Origin: Mesocentrotus franciscanus
Taxonomy: Eukaryota; Echinodermata; Echinoidea; Camarodonta; Strongylocentrotidae
DNA length: 64,000 nt
Reading direction: 5' to 3'
NCBI GenBank assembly: GCA_037976565.1
Contig: CP137672.1
Coordinates: 32,658,843 to 32,722,842, forward strand
Positions within the stretch are counted from its first letter, which is position 1; each line of letters begins with the position of its first letter. The notes beneath the pieces are model-generated. The model did not search any database. It was not told where the DNA came from and was given only the letters and a program-made list of their open reading frames with translations. Below are positions 1 to 12,061 of the stretch, piece by piece. The position numbers and the translations under genes were made by a program.

Positions 1-127
1 AAAAGGCGGAAAAGGAAGAAAGGGGGATGATATTATAAGAACATGACTAATACCAAAGATTTTATCTCCTTTATAACTTCTAACTTCTAACTTAGTCTTG
101 AATGACTTCTCCGATATACCTATTCTA

Positions 128-394
128 ATGCCTCAGTCATACCTTTGCGTATTTGGCTTGCGTATTGCTGCGTAATTATGGCAAGCCGTTTTAACATTTA
201 TTCCTATTTCTTGATATCAAGAAATGATTTTCTGTTGTAAAGCAATGGTAATTCTTGATATCAAGAATACGATTTCTTGATACTGTATCAAGAATTAATT
301 TCATGATATCAAGAAATAGGAATAAATGTTAAAACGGCTTGCCATAAATACGCAGCAATACGCAAGCCAATACGCAAAGGTGTGACTGAGGCAT
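128..394. mobile_element. MITE with ~95-bp terminal inverted repeats
   Basis: Left arm begins ATGCCTCAGTCA (128) and right arm ends TGACTGAGGCAT (394). The arms match for about 95 bp, including GGCTTGCGTATTGCTGCGTA and TTCTTGATATCA. No coding capacity. No clear target duplication. Confidence 0.8.
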
Positions 395-879
395 AAGTGC
401 TCTTTCAGCAGATTGTCCCCGCCATTCATCCTGCCACAGTTGCTGATTTCATTGTCATATTATTTTCTTTCATCCCTGAGGCCGCGAAGAGTACAATTCT
501 GCCTACCACAAAGTTTCTATCCGTTACGCAAGCATGTTTTTCCATCGCCTACATGTAATGCTTATTGCTTCAAGTTTGAACTTAAACGATCTAGAAGTGA
601 TTGATTGTGGAAATTGTATATGTTACTGTAGTAAGTTGTTAATGTACTTTTAAATTATTTTTAGGGGTTTAACCCCCCCCCCTTGGGCTGCCAAGTGAAA
701 ATGTGATGTGCATAGAAAAACGTCATCAAAAAAAAAAAATGTCAAAATGATGTGAGCGCGCAGCGCAGGCAGTGACGCAACAATAAATGCGCATCTGAAA
801 ACATTGATGACGCAATGTTTACTCGCAAATTAAAATGGCGGCTTTAACCGTGAAGGGGTGTATTCTCTGGTAAATTAAG
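395..879. other. No gene recognised
   Basis: Short open stretches only. A C-rich run lies near 670-683 and an A run near 729-739. Nothing that can be assigned. Confidence 0.5.
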
Positions 880-1830
880 CTTATTTAGAAAACATGGGAT
901 TAACAAATTGTTATTACCAAATACTTAAATTATTTCTAACCGATTTAGGATTTGGTCATGAATGGAATAATCAAAGAACTTTTTCTAAAAGATGTCTTCT
1001 TATTTCTTATAGAGTAATATTAAAACGAAACACTAAATGAAAACAGTAATGTTTTTGTCGTAAACTTAGAGCTTACAGATATGTTAAAAAGAGGTATATC
1101 CTCGAAAATTATTTATTGTTAGATATAGATAAATCCCATGTATTATATATTTTATTTAAGAATACGGATAAGTAACAGTAGACTTATGATAGGAATGGGA
1201 CGACATCAGCAATTAGACGTTGATAATACTACATGTCCTCTTTGTTTTAGTGACGTACTAGAAACATTGTGTCATTTCGTTATGATCTTTCAAGTTCTAA
1301 ATAACCAGAGAACTGATTTGTTTGCCAGTATTAAAAATATAGTTCTGTCATTTAAGAATATGAATTTGGAAGAGAAATTTCATTTTGTACTCCAAAGTAG
1401 TGACTATGACATAAGTAGTATCTGTGTACTAAGTATAAGTCAAATGTATATAGAAAGAGAGAAATTACTTCATAAGACTTAGTAATGTACTTTAAATTAC
1501 CTTTGATTTACTTACAACCATGTACCTGGGGGGCGTTTCATGAAACAATTAGTCAGTGGTTTTCACCGACTAATATCATTTTCACCGACAATTTTATTGT
1601 CACCGACTATTTTTCAGGCCTCTGATTGGTCAAATTTAGTCGGCCCCGACAGACTGTTGTCGGTGGACAAATGTTGATGAAATGCCCCCCTGATATCTTT
1701 GGTGTATTCTGACCTAATGTTTGTATTGTGTATATACCAATGTATGTATTTTGTCCTAATGTATCGTTGTTCGTGTCTGACGATTATTCGACCTTGTGGA
1801 TTAGTATCAATAAACCTGAAACTTAACAGC
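880..1830 (+). mobile_element. LINE 3' end (C-terminal zinc-binding region and 3' UTR)
   Basis: The frame at 1138-1482 carries RHQQLDVDNTTCPLC..ETLCHFVM, the Cys/His motif found after the reverse transcriptase of many LINEs. The same sequence, reversed, is at 34140-34450 and 61119-61403. The 3' UTR continues to about 1830 and is interrupted by a MITE at 1529-1690. Heavily 5' truncated, not functional. Confidence 0.7.
1529..1690. mobile_element. 162-bp palindromic MITE inside the LINE tail
   Basis: Ends GGGGGCGTTTCAT and ATGAAATGCCCCC form inverted repeats, and the interior repeats CACCGAC units. Flanked by TG on both sides. The LINE copy at 60730-62208 has the uninterrupted site (CCTGATATC), so this is a true insertion. 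Confidence 0.75.
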
Positions 1831-1996
1831 TTGAAACTTATAAAAGTCCATGGGAAGGACACATTAAAAATAGGGAGAGGTGAGAGATAGAGAGAGAGAG
1901 AGAGAGCTAGAAAACCTGTCATAGATCGAAAGTGAGAGATAAACGTGATAAATAATTAGGCATTTCTATTCTATATATCAAAATTGCACCAGAATA

Positions 1997-2074
1997 TCAC
2001 ATGATCAGTTGTGGTAAAGAACGGCACTTGTTATGAAAATAGCTGTTTTATAGCTATTCATATCAGCTATAAAA
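1997..2074 (+). promoter_or_regulatory. Promoter-like block of DNase II copy 1 (E-box 1997-2004, TATA 2068-2074)
   Basis: TCACATGA at 1997-2004, then TATAAAA at 2068-2074, 166 bp before the ATG. The block lies in sequence conserved upstream of all three copies, preceded by a GA run. TCACATGA fits the MiT/TFE family E-box core TCAYRTGA (established); its use here is inference. No transcript evidence. Confidence 0.5.
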
Positions 2075-2239
2075 CAGCCGAACATTTCATCGGAGGGCTA
2101 TTGTTTTCTTTGTGGGGGCAATTTCTTCCTTTATTGGAAACACGAACTGTCTCTCAATATACGTTTACTCTTGTTTGCGGTATATATTTGCAAAATAGCC
2201 AGGGCCCAGGAGGCTGAACACGCATTCTCTGCAGTGATA

Positions 2240-2348
2240 ATGGCGGTGACAAAATATGTAATAGGTATTCTGTTCTTTTCCTGACATCCTTGTGTCTCGT
2301 GTCGTGTGAGCTGTCTTGCAAAGATCCAAATGGAAACAATGTAGATTG
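2240..2348 (+). pseudogene. DNASE2: DNase II copy 1, exon 1 with -1 frameshift
   Basis: ATG at 2240, donor TTG|GTAAGT. One C is missing relative to copies 2 and 3 at 2279-2281, so the frame stops after 14 residues within the signal peptide. The mature start CKDPNGNNVDW is still readable in the other frame. Confidence 0.87.
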
Positions 2349-2777
2349 GTAAGTACAGAACTAATGTTAATCAAAGTCGACTCGGGCTTGAATCAATCGG
2401 CGCCTATATCTTCCCTGTATGACAGTCGATACAGAACGATTGACGCATTGTCAATGATAAGGACAAGAAATAATTCTTATACTCATTGAATTTCAGAGAG
2501 AATAATACTATTCTAAAAATCGTAAAAATTGAGAAGGATCTTTATTTCGACTGTGTGTGTGTGTCTCTCTCTCTGTCTCTCTCTATCTCGACCCCCTCCC
2601 CTCTTTCTTTCTTATATTACTTATCTACGTTCATTCTTGGTAGACCGTTTTTGTCTCGTCAAGTGTTTTAACGCCATGTAACATCACCTCATCCTTTTTT
2701 AGTTTACCTTTTCGCCCTCTCTTTATATCTCTTTCCGTCCAAGCTCTCTCTCCTTCCCCTCTATCTCACCACCTGTC

Positions 2778-2878
<101 letters not shown>

Positions 2879-3521
2879 TCTTCACTTATTTAGTAATATA
2901 TGATTTCTCATCTTGTTTGATTCTTAACAGTGGCTAAGAGGCGGCGCTACGTTTTACGTAGGAAAAGTGCCCCTTTTTAGAAATATAATCATGCTCGTTT
3001 CAACGCTATCAAATGTCCATTCTCTAGATAAGCAGCTTTGATATAGGAAATGTGCCTATTTTACACTAAAACGTTTGTCCTTTTAAACTACCATGATGTA
3101 TACTCAACTGTTATATAAGATGCCTCTTCCAACCTATAATCCTTTCAACTCCATGCCGTTGAATTTCAACGAATTACCATTTGTTCAAAAATATGAAGGA
3201 GGATTTTTCAAACTCTAAGCAACTGGATCTTTGAATAACCAAATATCTTTCAGGTTTAAAAAGAGACATATATATATTGCTAATATTATAAAATGCTTTA
3301 TTACCCTCATCCCCTCCGAAACAATGCATTTCTAATTTAATGCGACCGAGAGCAATTTTTTCTCGAGTTTCCCCCCAAACTACTTTGCTACGTTCGCTCG
3401 CATTTATTTTTTAAAATTTCCTCTCAGAGGTATTTATTCGGTTATAAAATACATTTAACGACAAATAATTCAAACAGAAATATACATTCACTTTACACCT
3501 CCAATCTTGAAATCTTTACAA

Positions 3522-4965
3522 TCAGATAAAATCAAGGACTATAATGTTGAAGGGCGTTTGATATAACATCTGAAATGTTATCCAAACACAGTTCATTTTT
3601 AAAAACATGCCATATTGCAAGACTGTTGTATGTTTTCCTTGAAAGTAGTTTAACATATACATTTTGTATATTGCATATTGTGCATATGTAATAATTACAT
3701 CTATATCTTTAATGTTGGAACAGTTAGAATCTCCACCAACAATCAGGTATTTTTCGTTTATTAATAGTGTTTCTTTGAAGTTATAACGAATAAATACAAC
3801 AACACGTTTCCAGAATAATACTACTTTGGGGAATTCTAAAAGAACATGAGCAAACGATTCAGTTGTTTTGCAAAAATCACATAAGTTTTCATTTAAAATT
3901 TTCCATTTATATAAATTGTATCTGGACGGTAAAATTCGATGAAGTGTTTTAAAATTTACTTGCTTTACTTTATTGTTTTTTATTATTTTAAATTTAAATT
4001 TCAGTATCTCTTTCCAGTTAAAATCAATTGGAAGGTTGAATTTTTCTTCCCAGTGTGTTAATACAGCTAAATCACTTTTCCTGAGCTCACTCATTAAACT
4101 ATAGAAATGTTTCGATTTCATTGTTGACAGTCTAATGACATCACCTGTTTTGATTTCGCAGAAATCATTGTCATAATGTTGTATAGTACCTCTATCGTCA
4201 TCGTCATGCTGGTTGACTTCATGAATTCGTTTTATCCAAACTTTAGGGATCGCCTTTTTAAGCTTCGTATACATAAAGTCAACCAATAAGGAATTCGAAC
4301 CAAGTATATTACAGATATGATCTCGTGTCTTAAAATGTCGATTTTCTACAATATCATCAACTAGTACAGTACAATTTGTAAACCATTCTTTAAAAAAGGG
4401 TTCTATTGTCAAATTTTATGTTACTGTGGTACCATAACACTTCATTTCTAACATCTTCGACATGCAAAATGTCAATATATTTAAGTTCGCTCCAGCATAC
4501 GAGACAATTAACATAAAACTCAGGTAGATTGTGTTTTGAACATAAAATCAACATATCTTTGCGAGAACAATTTGATTTTAAAATCAGTGACAACGGACAT
4601 ATTTTTTCAATCCAGAATTTAAACATAAATTTCCATGGTGTATCTTGGTTATTTTCAAAAAACTTTGATAACCATGCTAAATACAGGGAATGGAACTTGG
4701 AATGCAAATCTATCATACCTAGGCCTGCATTTTCAGTTGTATTTATTAGGACTGATCTCTTTATCTTGTCTCTTTTTGAATTCCAAAGTGAATTATAAAT
4801 CAATTTGTTCAAGTCAACAATTAGTTTGTGAGGAATGGGTAATACTGAAGCAACATACACAAATTGTGAAATTATAATTGATTTAATTATAACAACTTTA
4901 CCATAAATGGTTAAATTTCTCATCTTCCAGAAATTTAGGATCGATTTAACTTTTTCAAGTTTCAC
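3522..4965 (-). pseudogene. Post-RT region of the L1-like LINE
   Basis: Two overlapping - strand frames (4390-4965, then 3522-4412). The first has WKMRNLTIYGKVVIIKS, typical of the L1/Tx1 thumb region. The second ends with the CxxC..H motif. A single frameshift near 4400 separates them. Confidence 0.8.
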
Positions 4966-5215
4966 AGACCAGTTCAGCCGATCACATTTTTTAATTTATT
5001 TCTAGTTAGGTATACGCCTAAATACTTGACTGGATTATCATTCCATTTTAATTCTTTTATAAATTCTATTTGAGGTGTCGTTGTTATTGCATTTGTTTTC
5101 ATAACATTTAAGCTTGGCCCAGCAAAATGTCCGAACCTTCTGACTTCTTCAAGTGAAATGTTAGCAGATTCAATGGAATTAAAAAAAGGACAGCGTCATC
5201 AGCTAATTGTGATAT

Positions 5216-5740
5216 TTAAAAAACTTTCGACATACCGTTATTTGCAGAGACGACCGTGATACCATGTATTTCATTATTTTGTTTGATTTTTAAGGCCATG
5301 ATTTCAACAACAAGGATGAATAGTAACGCAGAAAGCGGGCAGCCTTGCCTTATTCCTCGTCTTTTTTCAAATTTTTGAGAAACCCAACCATTGTTTATCA
5401 CACTTCCTATCGCATTAGCATAAATTACTTTGATCTAACCAATGAATGATTCTTTGAACTTGAGCTTATTTAATAATTGAAACCGAAAATCGTGATGAAC
5501 TGCATCAAACGCTTTTTTAAAATCAAGAACAAGAAATATACCCGGCAAATAACAGGATTCACAATATTCAATAATATCTTGAACTAAACGTAAATTTTGC
5601 ATAGCAGAGCGTTGTTTCAAATAACCTGTCTGATCAAAGGATACCAATTTACATATAACATTTTTCAGTCTTTTACATAACACCTTCGCTAAGATCTTGT
5701 AGTCAGTGTTCAGTAATGATATTGGTCTCCAGTTGTCCAA
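5216..5740 (-). pseudogene. Reverse transcriptase core of the L1-like LINE
   Basis: Two - strand frames (5435-5740 and 5216-5401) hold fingers and palm: RPISLLNTDYK, DQTGYLKQRSA, FLVLDFKKAFDAVHHDF and GIRQGCPLSALLF. The catalytic LADD follows just downstream in another frame. A frameshift lies between 5401 and 5435. Confidence 0.85.
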
Positions 5741-5893
5741 ACTCTGTTTATCCCTTTCTTATATAACAAAGTTAGAATAGCTAATCTTTGTGATTCAGAT
5801 AGTGTCTTTTGTAGAAAACCCTCATTTATACAGTCTATTAACAGATATTTTACGTCGTCCCAAAAACATTTTAAAAATTCCACAGATAAACCA

Positions 5894-6592
5894 TCACTGC
5901 CAGGTGATTTTGTTGTTTTTCATGGATACAATAGCCTGCCGACATTCTTCTTCAGTAACCAGTCCTTCACATAACATTGCTTCATCTTCCATTAAAGTTG
6001 GAAGTTCGATTGAAGCTAAATAATTATCAATTTCAGACAGTTTAGCTCCATCGAGCTTTTTAGAGTACAAACATTCATAGTACTTTACAATTTCTCCAAT
6101 TATAGTTTCTTGGTTAGTGATATGTTTTGCATTCTTCTTTATACAATCTATTTCTTTCCTTTTTCCGTTTCTTTTTTCACTTTGAAGAAAGTATTTCGTT
6201 GATTTCTCACCACATTCCATTCATTTTTGTCTTGACCTAACGAATGCTCCCCTACATTTATATGTTAGCCATTTGTTTAATTTCATTCTGATTTTTTGCA
6301 ATGTTTTTACGTTTTCTTCGGATGGATCTTCATCAATTTTACTACTAACTTTGATAAATTCATCTTGTAATTGTTGAAAGGTTTTTTTATTTTGCATTTG
6401 TTTATTTTTTGAATATTTCATAGTATATTCTTTAATTCTAATTTTGCACATGTCCCATTTCATTTGTGCATTCATATCTGCACTTTCTAATTTGATCTTA
6501 CGAATCAACTGTTTTATATTCACCTTGTAATCAGGATCCTTTAAGAGTGAATTATTAATTTTCCATAATCCACCACCTTTGGCGGTATTACA
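5894..6592 (-). pseudogene. Linker and N-terminal RT part of the L1-like LINE
   Basis: Frames 6221-6619 (real element ends at 6592) and 5894-6220 on the - strand, adjacent and separated by a stop. They carry FWK-like GGGLWKINNSLL, then ECGEKSTKYFLQSEKR and MEDEAMLCEGLVTEEE, the region between endonuclease and RT in L1-like elements. Confidence 0.75.
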
Positions 6593-6639
6593 CTCGCATT
6601 TATAGTATATCTTTGACATTAATCTTATCCATTCTTTCG

Positions 6640-6905
6640 TTATGAGATTGTGCTTAAAACCTCACCAGGAATGGCAGAATTTGTTATTTTATCCAACCTA
6701 ATCCATTCCTCTTCAGAAAATGTATAGCGCTTTGTCCTTGTAAAGCTACAAAGTGCTGCACACACATTGCATCAGATGTTTTGGGCCACTCACTCAAAAA
6801 ATTCTTATCACTTAAAAAGTACCATGTATCAATACAATCCAAAGTTCTCCAAAAATAAGTAGGACTAATAACAATGATCTAACAATAGCGACCTCACAAA
6901 ATGAA
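6640..6905. repeat. Dispersed repeat with TATAGCGCTTT / AAAGCGCTGC core
   Basis: Matches 36010-36260 at the equivalent place in copy 2 intron 1, so it predates the duplication. Contains short inverted words around AGCGCTTT and AAAGTGCTG. Family not identified; a SINE or MITE is possible. Confidence 0.5.
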
Positions 6906-7199
6906 TATTCAAACTATATATATCGCACAATGGTGCTGAAGCAGATACCCCGTAAAGATGAAATCTTGAAGATAACAACTGGTCATGTATTTATTACAAA
7001 TTATAGGTATATAACAATGTCTAAAATTGTCTATTTTCCCTTTGAGGATACCCCTTTTTCAGAACGTGCCCTTCTTTGTTTGTGCCCCCGCCTTGAAAAA
7101 CGCCCCACCGCCCCTGCAATGGCTGTATTCACTACGTTCGCTACGTTCGCAAACATTCGCCGCTCAGTGAGATAGGCCCTTAAGTAATGTTTGGTATAT

Positions 7200-9560
7200 A
7201 AACTGGTATTGTTGCAAGTCGGGGTGGGCACATTCATTTGTTAGCGACGTTAATTTCATTTTTGCAAGCGAGCGTAGCGAGCAAGAAAAAAATCACTTCT
7301 TTTTTAATAATCGCCACTTAAACTTGGTTCAATTGTCCCATACCGGGTGCGGGAACAATATTGTGTTTAAGGTGATTTTACAACCATTTTAGCTAGCGAG
7401 CGAAAATACACCTTTCTCTCAATGAATTGCTATATAAAATTTGTTTCATTGTTGCAGGTCGGGGGCGGGCACAATCGAGTTTAAGGCAATGTCAATCCCA
7501 TTTTGGCGGGCAGGCAACCCCCCTACATTTCTTTTTTAATGATATTGTAGCAGGTCAGTGGTGGGCACATAATTCCACGAGCTAGCTAGTGAGCGTAGCG
7601 AGCGAGCGGAAAAACACTTCTCTTTTTATTGAGAACATGGTACATAAACTTGGTTTCATTGTTCCATGCCAGGGACGTGCTTATTAAAAGCGATGTTATT
7701 TCTATTTTGGCGAGCGAGCGTAGCGAGCGAGCAAAATTTTTGTAATGATAATTGGTTCATAAATTTCAGGTTTTTTTGTTGCAGGTCAGGACTTACACAA
7801 TCATGTCTAAGGTGATGTTAATTCCATTTTGGCGAGCGAGCAAACCAAAACTTCTTTGAATAACGTTTGGTACATAATTATTAACTGGTTGTTGCAGGTT
7901 GGGGCGGGCACGTTAGCGATGTTAATTTCACTTTGGCGAGCGAGCGTAGCGAGCAAGAAACAAAATCGCTTCTTGTTATATTAATTGCAAATTAAACTTG
8001 GTTCAGTTGTCCTCAATGAATTGGTGCAGGTCGGGGGTGGGTACAAGCATGTTTAAGCCAATCCCATTTTGGCGGGCAGGCAAAAAAAATCCACATCTCT
8101 CTTTTTAATGATATTGTAGCAGGTCAGTGGCGGGCACATTTGTTAGTAATGTAAGCATAATTCCACTTCGGCGAGCGAGCGAAAAAAATCACTTCTCTTT
8201 TACTTTTAGTGAGAAAATGGTACATAAACTTGGTTTCATTGTTCCATGTTGGGGGCGGGCACAAGCGTGATTTATAGTAAAAGCGATGTTACTTCTATTT
8301 TAGCGAGCGAACGTAATTTTTTTTAAAATGATGATTGGTACATAATTTTCAGGTTTTTTGTTGCAGGTCGGGGCTTACACAATCATGTTTAAGGTGATGT
8401 TAATTCCATTTTGGCGAGGGAGCGCAGCTAGCGAGCAAACCAAATATTCTTTGAATAACGTTTGGTACATAATTATTAACTGGTAATTTGTTGTAGGTTT
8501 GTTGGCGATGTTAATTGTAAAGACAGCGTAGCAAGAGAGGGTAAAAATGTTGATTAGTACATGAACTTGGTTTATTGTTGCAGGTCAGGGCGGGCAAAAT
8601 CATAAAGGCGATGTTAATTCCATTATGGCGAGCAAGCTCGAACCAAGCTGGAAAATACACTATTCTTTCAATAATAATAATTGGTACGTAAACTTAAGTT
8701 TTTGTTGCAGGTTGGAGTGGACACGATCATGTTTTAAGATGATGTTAATTCCATTCGGCTAGCGAGCGTAAAATATAATTGTCTTATGATGATTGGAACA
8801 TAGATTAACATCTACCCTAGCAGGTCGGGGCCTTATTATTCTTTTTTTACTGATTTGCTGCAAGTTGGGGCAAGCACAATCGCGCTTAAGGCGATGTTAA
8901 TTACATATTTGGGAGTGAGCGTATAGCGAGCGAGCAAAAATACTCTTTTCTTTCAATGATAATTGGTATATAAACATAGATCTTTATGTTGCAGGTCGGG
9001 GTGACACAAATCAACTCATATATCAATCACTAAAATCAATCAATTCATCAATTCTGGCGAGCGAGGAAACAATATCTCTTAAAATAACGTTTGGTACTTA
9101 TTTACTGGGATTATTGTTGCAGGCAAGGGGCGCACATATTTTGTTAGAAATGTCAATTCCATTTTGGCGAGCGAGCATAGCGAGCAAGCAAAAAAATCAA
9201 TTCTCTTTTAATAGAAATTAATACATAAACTTGTTTTTATTGGTGCAGGTCGGGATGGGCGCAATCGCGTTTAACGCGATATCAATTCCTTTGTGGCGAG
9301 AGGGCGAAAAAACACTTCCATTTTTAATGATATTGTTGCAGGTCAAGGGTGGGCACAATTGTTTTCAAAGCAATGTCTATTCCATTTATTCGCGAGCGAG
9401 CGTAGCGAGCGAGAAAAATGAATTAGTCTCTTTTAGTAACATTTGGTTCATAAATTGGGTGTTATTGTTGCCATCGTTGAAGGTCGGGGACCGTCGGGGC
9501 AGGCACAATTGTATTCTAGGCAATGCTAATCCTTTTTTTTTTCAGGGGGACGAGCAAGTG
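7200..9560 (+). repeat. Degenerate minisatellite with GCGAGCGAGCGTAGCGAGC core
   Basis: About 20 diverged monomers of roughly 90-130 bp. Each has TTGTTGCAGGTCGGGGCGGG, then GCGATGTTAATTCCATTTTG, then GCGAGCGAGC words, then ACTTCTCTTTTTAATGATAA. Five-monomer blocks near 7440-7890 recur near 8020-8460, giving a period of about 580 bp. Lies in intron 1 of DNase II copy 1 and is absent from copy 2. Confidence 0.85.
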
Positions 9561-9897
9561 AAAACAATTAATACAAAATAGGCTAGCAAGCAGCTCGCGC
9601 CAGCGAATAGTTTCGAATTTGTTATATCACTTATATTTTCCTATTTTCATTTGTCTTTTCAGGGCCGTATGCGGAATATTTTTCTGGTGGGGAGGGGAAA
9701 GATGCGTAAAAAGTTTTCGAAGAAACTCAAAAGCGAAAGGAGTGATGAGGGAGTTCGAGCGACCGAACTGGTCATGAGGGTACTTTTGCATTTCAAAAGT
9801 AGAATTGAAGGATTTGGTATAGGCCTACACTACTTGTGAGCTTTGTTAAACATTTTCAGAAAAAAACTGTACGTTTTCAAAATATCTGGGATCAACT

Positions 9898-10200
9898 GCC
9901 CCCCCCCCCTCCCGGTGCGTACGGCCATGGTTTTTTTTTTTAATTTCCCATTTTTTCTTTCCTTTTCTTTTCCTTTTTCTTCCCTTTCTCTTCTTCTTCC
10001 TTTTTCTTCTTCTTCCTTTTTTCTTTCCTTTTCCTTTTTCTTTTTTTTCTTTTTCTTTCTTTCTTTCTTGTTTTTCTTTCCCTTTTCCTTTTTCTTTTCT
10101 TTCCTTTCCTTTCTTTTCTTTTCTTTCCTTTTTTCTCTTTCCCTTTTTTTTTTCTTTCCCCTTCCCCCCCTTTTTCTTTTTTTTCCCTGGAGCCCGTCAG
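9898..10200 (+). repeat. Pyrimidine-rich low-complexity tract
   Basis: Long run of C, T and CTTTTCTTT words, just upstream of DNase II exon 2 of copy 1. Any open frame here encodes only Phe/Leu/Ser (or Lys/Arg/Glu) and is not a gene. Confidence 0.9.
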
Positions 10201-10319
10201 GGGGGGCACTCTGCCCCCCTGCCCCCCCCTCAGGTACGCCAGTGGCTGTATTAAATCAGACACTGTGGCTATCAGTAGTTGCACATACATGTATAATTCC
10301 CCTTATTCACCAATGACAG

Positions 10320-10502
10320 GTTCATAGTCCAGAAGCTGCCCTGGAACCACAGCAGCAGCAATCTCTTGATTCGTGATGGCGTCGCCCATCTGTACATGGA
10401 CGTCCACAGTTCATCTTTCTCTCTTTCCAACGTCTCTCTGAACGACAGTAACCAAGCAGTGGGATATACCTTGCACCAGATCTACAAAATTACGAAAGCC
10501 AG
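10320..10502 (+). pseudogene. DNASE2: DNase II copy 1, exon 2 with -1 frameshift
   Basis: Acceptor ATGACAG|G, donor CCAG|GTAGAT. Encodes WFIVQKLP through YTLHQIYK. The run of five A in copy 2 is four here (10486-10489), so the end of the exon is out of frame with exon 3. Confidence 0.87.
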
Positions 10503-10997
10503 GTAGATCATGAGACAATATTATTATACACAATCTACTAAAAGAAATTAGGAACTGTGATCTTGTGGATCGGTTTATGTGTAGGGTAGAAAATATCAAA
10601 TTATTTGAAAAACTTGCATAAAAAAGAAGAGAAAGGTAATATTGTAAGAAAAAAAGGAAAATAAGAAGAAGGAGAAGAAGAAGAACAAACTAAAGGAGAA
10701 GAGGAAGGACATAAAACAGAAAAAAGTGGGGTGGTTAATAAATTCAACTTTTATCATCATCACAGGCTTCACCGTCAGCATATTTTGCTAAAAGGTCTGT
10801 ACAGAGAGATCTGGTCTGTATAATATGACGGAAACTAAACAGTGGAATGAAGACAAATCGTTAAAAAAAAAAACTTTGGGGGGTTGAATGAAAACCACAT
10901 TTACACTGGAGAGACTCGTGCAATTCATATCTATGGTCCAGTTCGATAAATCAATGCTTTAAATTAACAATTAATTCTAAACGTTTTATACATATAG

Positions 10998-11067
10998 ACT
11001 GTTTTATACATGATGTATAACGATGCATTTCCGAACGGAACGGAGGAACGCAAAGGACATACAAAAG
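10998..11067 (+). pseudogene. DNASE2: DNase II copy 1, exon 3
   Basis: 70 bp, acceptor CATATAG|ACTG, donor AAAAG|GTATAT. Encodes TVLYMMYNDAFPN and the catalytic GHTK. Same length and phase as in copy 2, but with several substitutions between YND and GHTK (NGTEERK against NKKEQDK). Confidence 0.87.
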
Positions 11068-11899
11068 GTATATATATATACTTGTTTTTTTTCTTTTTAA
11101 GATTTCCCTTATTGGATAAAAAATGATTTCATATAAATCTCATAGAAAGACAATTCATCTGTTTAATGAATATTGTTTATGTCATAGTGCAGATTTAATA
11201 TAAGATGCACATGTGCTTTTTCGTAAGAATAATGCTGCTTTTATTACGTTTTACCATGCATTCGATTTTAATATAAATCTTTATGAATTATGACCAATCC
11301 AATATTTCAGGACGCCTCTAACTTGATCCCCTTTTAATGAAATGAATTATTTCCAATTCGATATTTCAGGATGCCCCTACCTCGATTTCCTTCCAAAATA
11401 ATGAAACCCTAAAATATAAAAATATTGTTATATTATTAATTAATATCGACATAAAATGCAACAGTGCATGTGGTAAATAACTCAAGATGAAGAATATAAA
11501 AGAGTTTATCATATTTAATATACTGTAATGTAAGCTCTTGGACAATCTTGTTTCTTTTACCTGTTTAAAATGAAGATATAAGATTGGTATAGTAAAAATA
11601 TACGCTGTTGCTGCCCATAAAGTTGGAAGAATTTTTCTTTGCTCTCTTCATGTATAGTGATTGTGAGAATATGATCGGTCTATATTCCTGATGGATAAAG
11701 TATATCTTCTTATAACTTTTGTTGATCAATCTCTATAACTATTTTGATTAATCAATAAAGTTTTTAGGTGATAATTTATTTATCAAGAATAAATCATATT
11801 CTCATGATCATTTCATGAAAAGATGTAAGAAAAATCAATCCAACTTAATGAGCAATGGTGTAGGCCCCTTATCTTTAATCATTATTTTTGTTTTTGCAG
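11068..11899 (+). other. Intron 3 of DNase II copy 1
   Basis: AT-rich, alignable throughout with 37275-38261 of copy 2 apart from the insertion at 37889-38098. No repeat or gene seen. Confidence 0.7.
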
Positions 11900-12061
11900 G
11901 GACAATCGCATTTGACAACGAGTCCGGGTTTTGGCTTGTTCATAGCGTCCCCAAGTTCCCCGATTTCGCAAGGAATCGTTACGTCTGGCCTAGTAATGCA
12001 CGTAATTACGGTCAATCCATGCTGTGTATCTCCATGAAGACGGACGAGTTCGTTAAAGTCG
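11900..12061 (+). pseudogene. DNASE2: DNase II copy 1, exon 4, conserved Cys lost
   Basis: Acceptor TTTTTGCAG, donor GTCG|GTAAGT. Encodes TIAFDNESGFWLVHSVP. The block NACSYGQ of copy 2 reads NARNYGQ here; the cysteine (TGT to CGT at 12001-12003) is one of the conserved disulfide cysteines of the family. Confidence 0.9.

Larger units (their letters stand above)
3408..6592 (-). mobile_element. L1/Tx1-like LINE, 5' truncated, in intron 1 of DNase II copy 1
   Basis: Flanked by an 11-bp target duplication CTCGCATTTAT (3397-3407 and 6593-6603). The empty site is in copy 2 at 35898-35908. Read on the - strand: linker GGGLWKINNSLLKD (near 6550), RT blocks NWRPISLLNTDYKILAKVL (5735), FLVLDFKKAFDAV (5540), LADDAVLF (5190-5215), RRGIRQGCPLSALLF (5340), IYGKVVIIKSIIISQ (4900) and the Cys/His tail NENLCDFCKTTESFAHVLLEF (3880). 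Several frameshifts split it into six frames. The endonuclease is missing. Not active. Confidence 0.9.

Noticed and set aside
9843..10316. 157-codon Phe/Ser/Leu-rich open frame (and Lys/Arg-rich frame opposite)
   Set aside because: Product of a pyrimidine-rich low-complexity tract in an intron; no domain and no conservation in copy 2.
10735..10860. CTGTATAATATGACGGAA stretch considered as the missing DNase II exon 3
   Set aside because: No conserved splice sites and not open in copy 2; the real exon 3 is at 10998-11067 with YND and GHTK.
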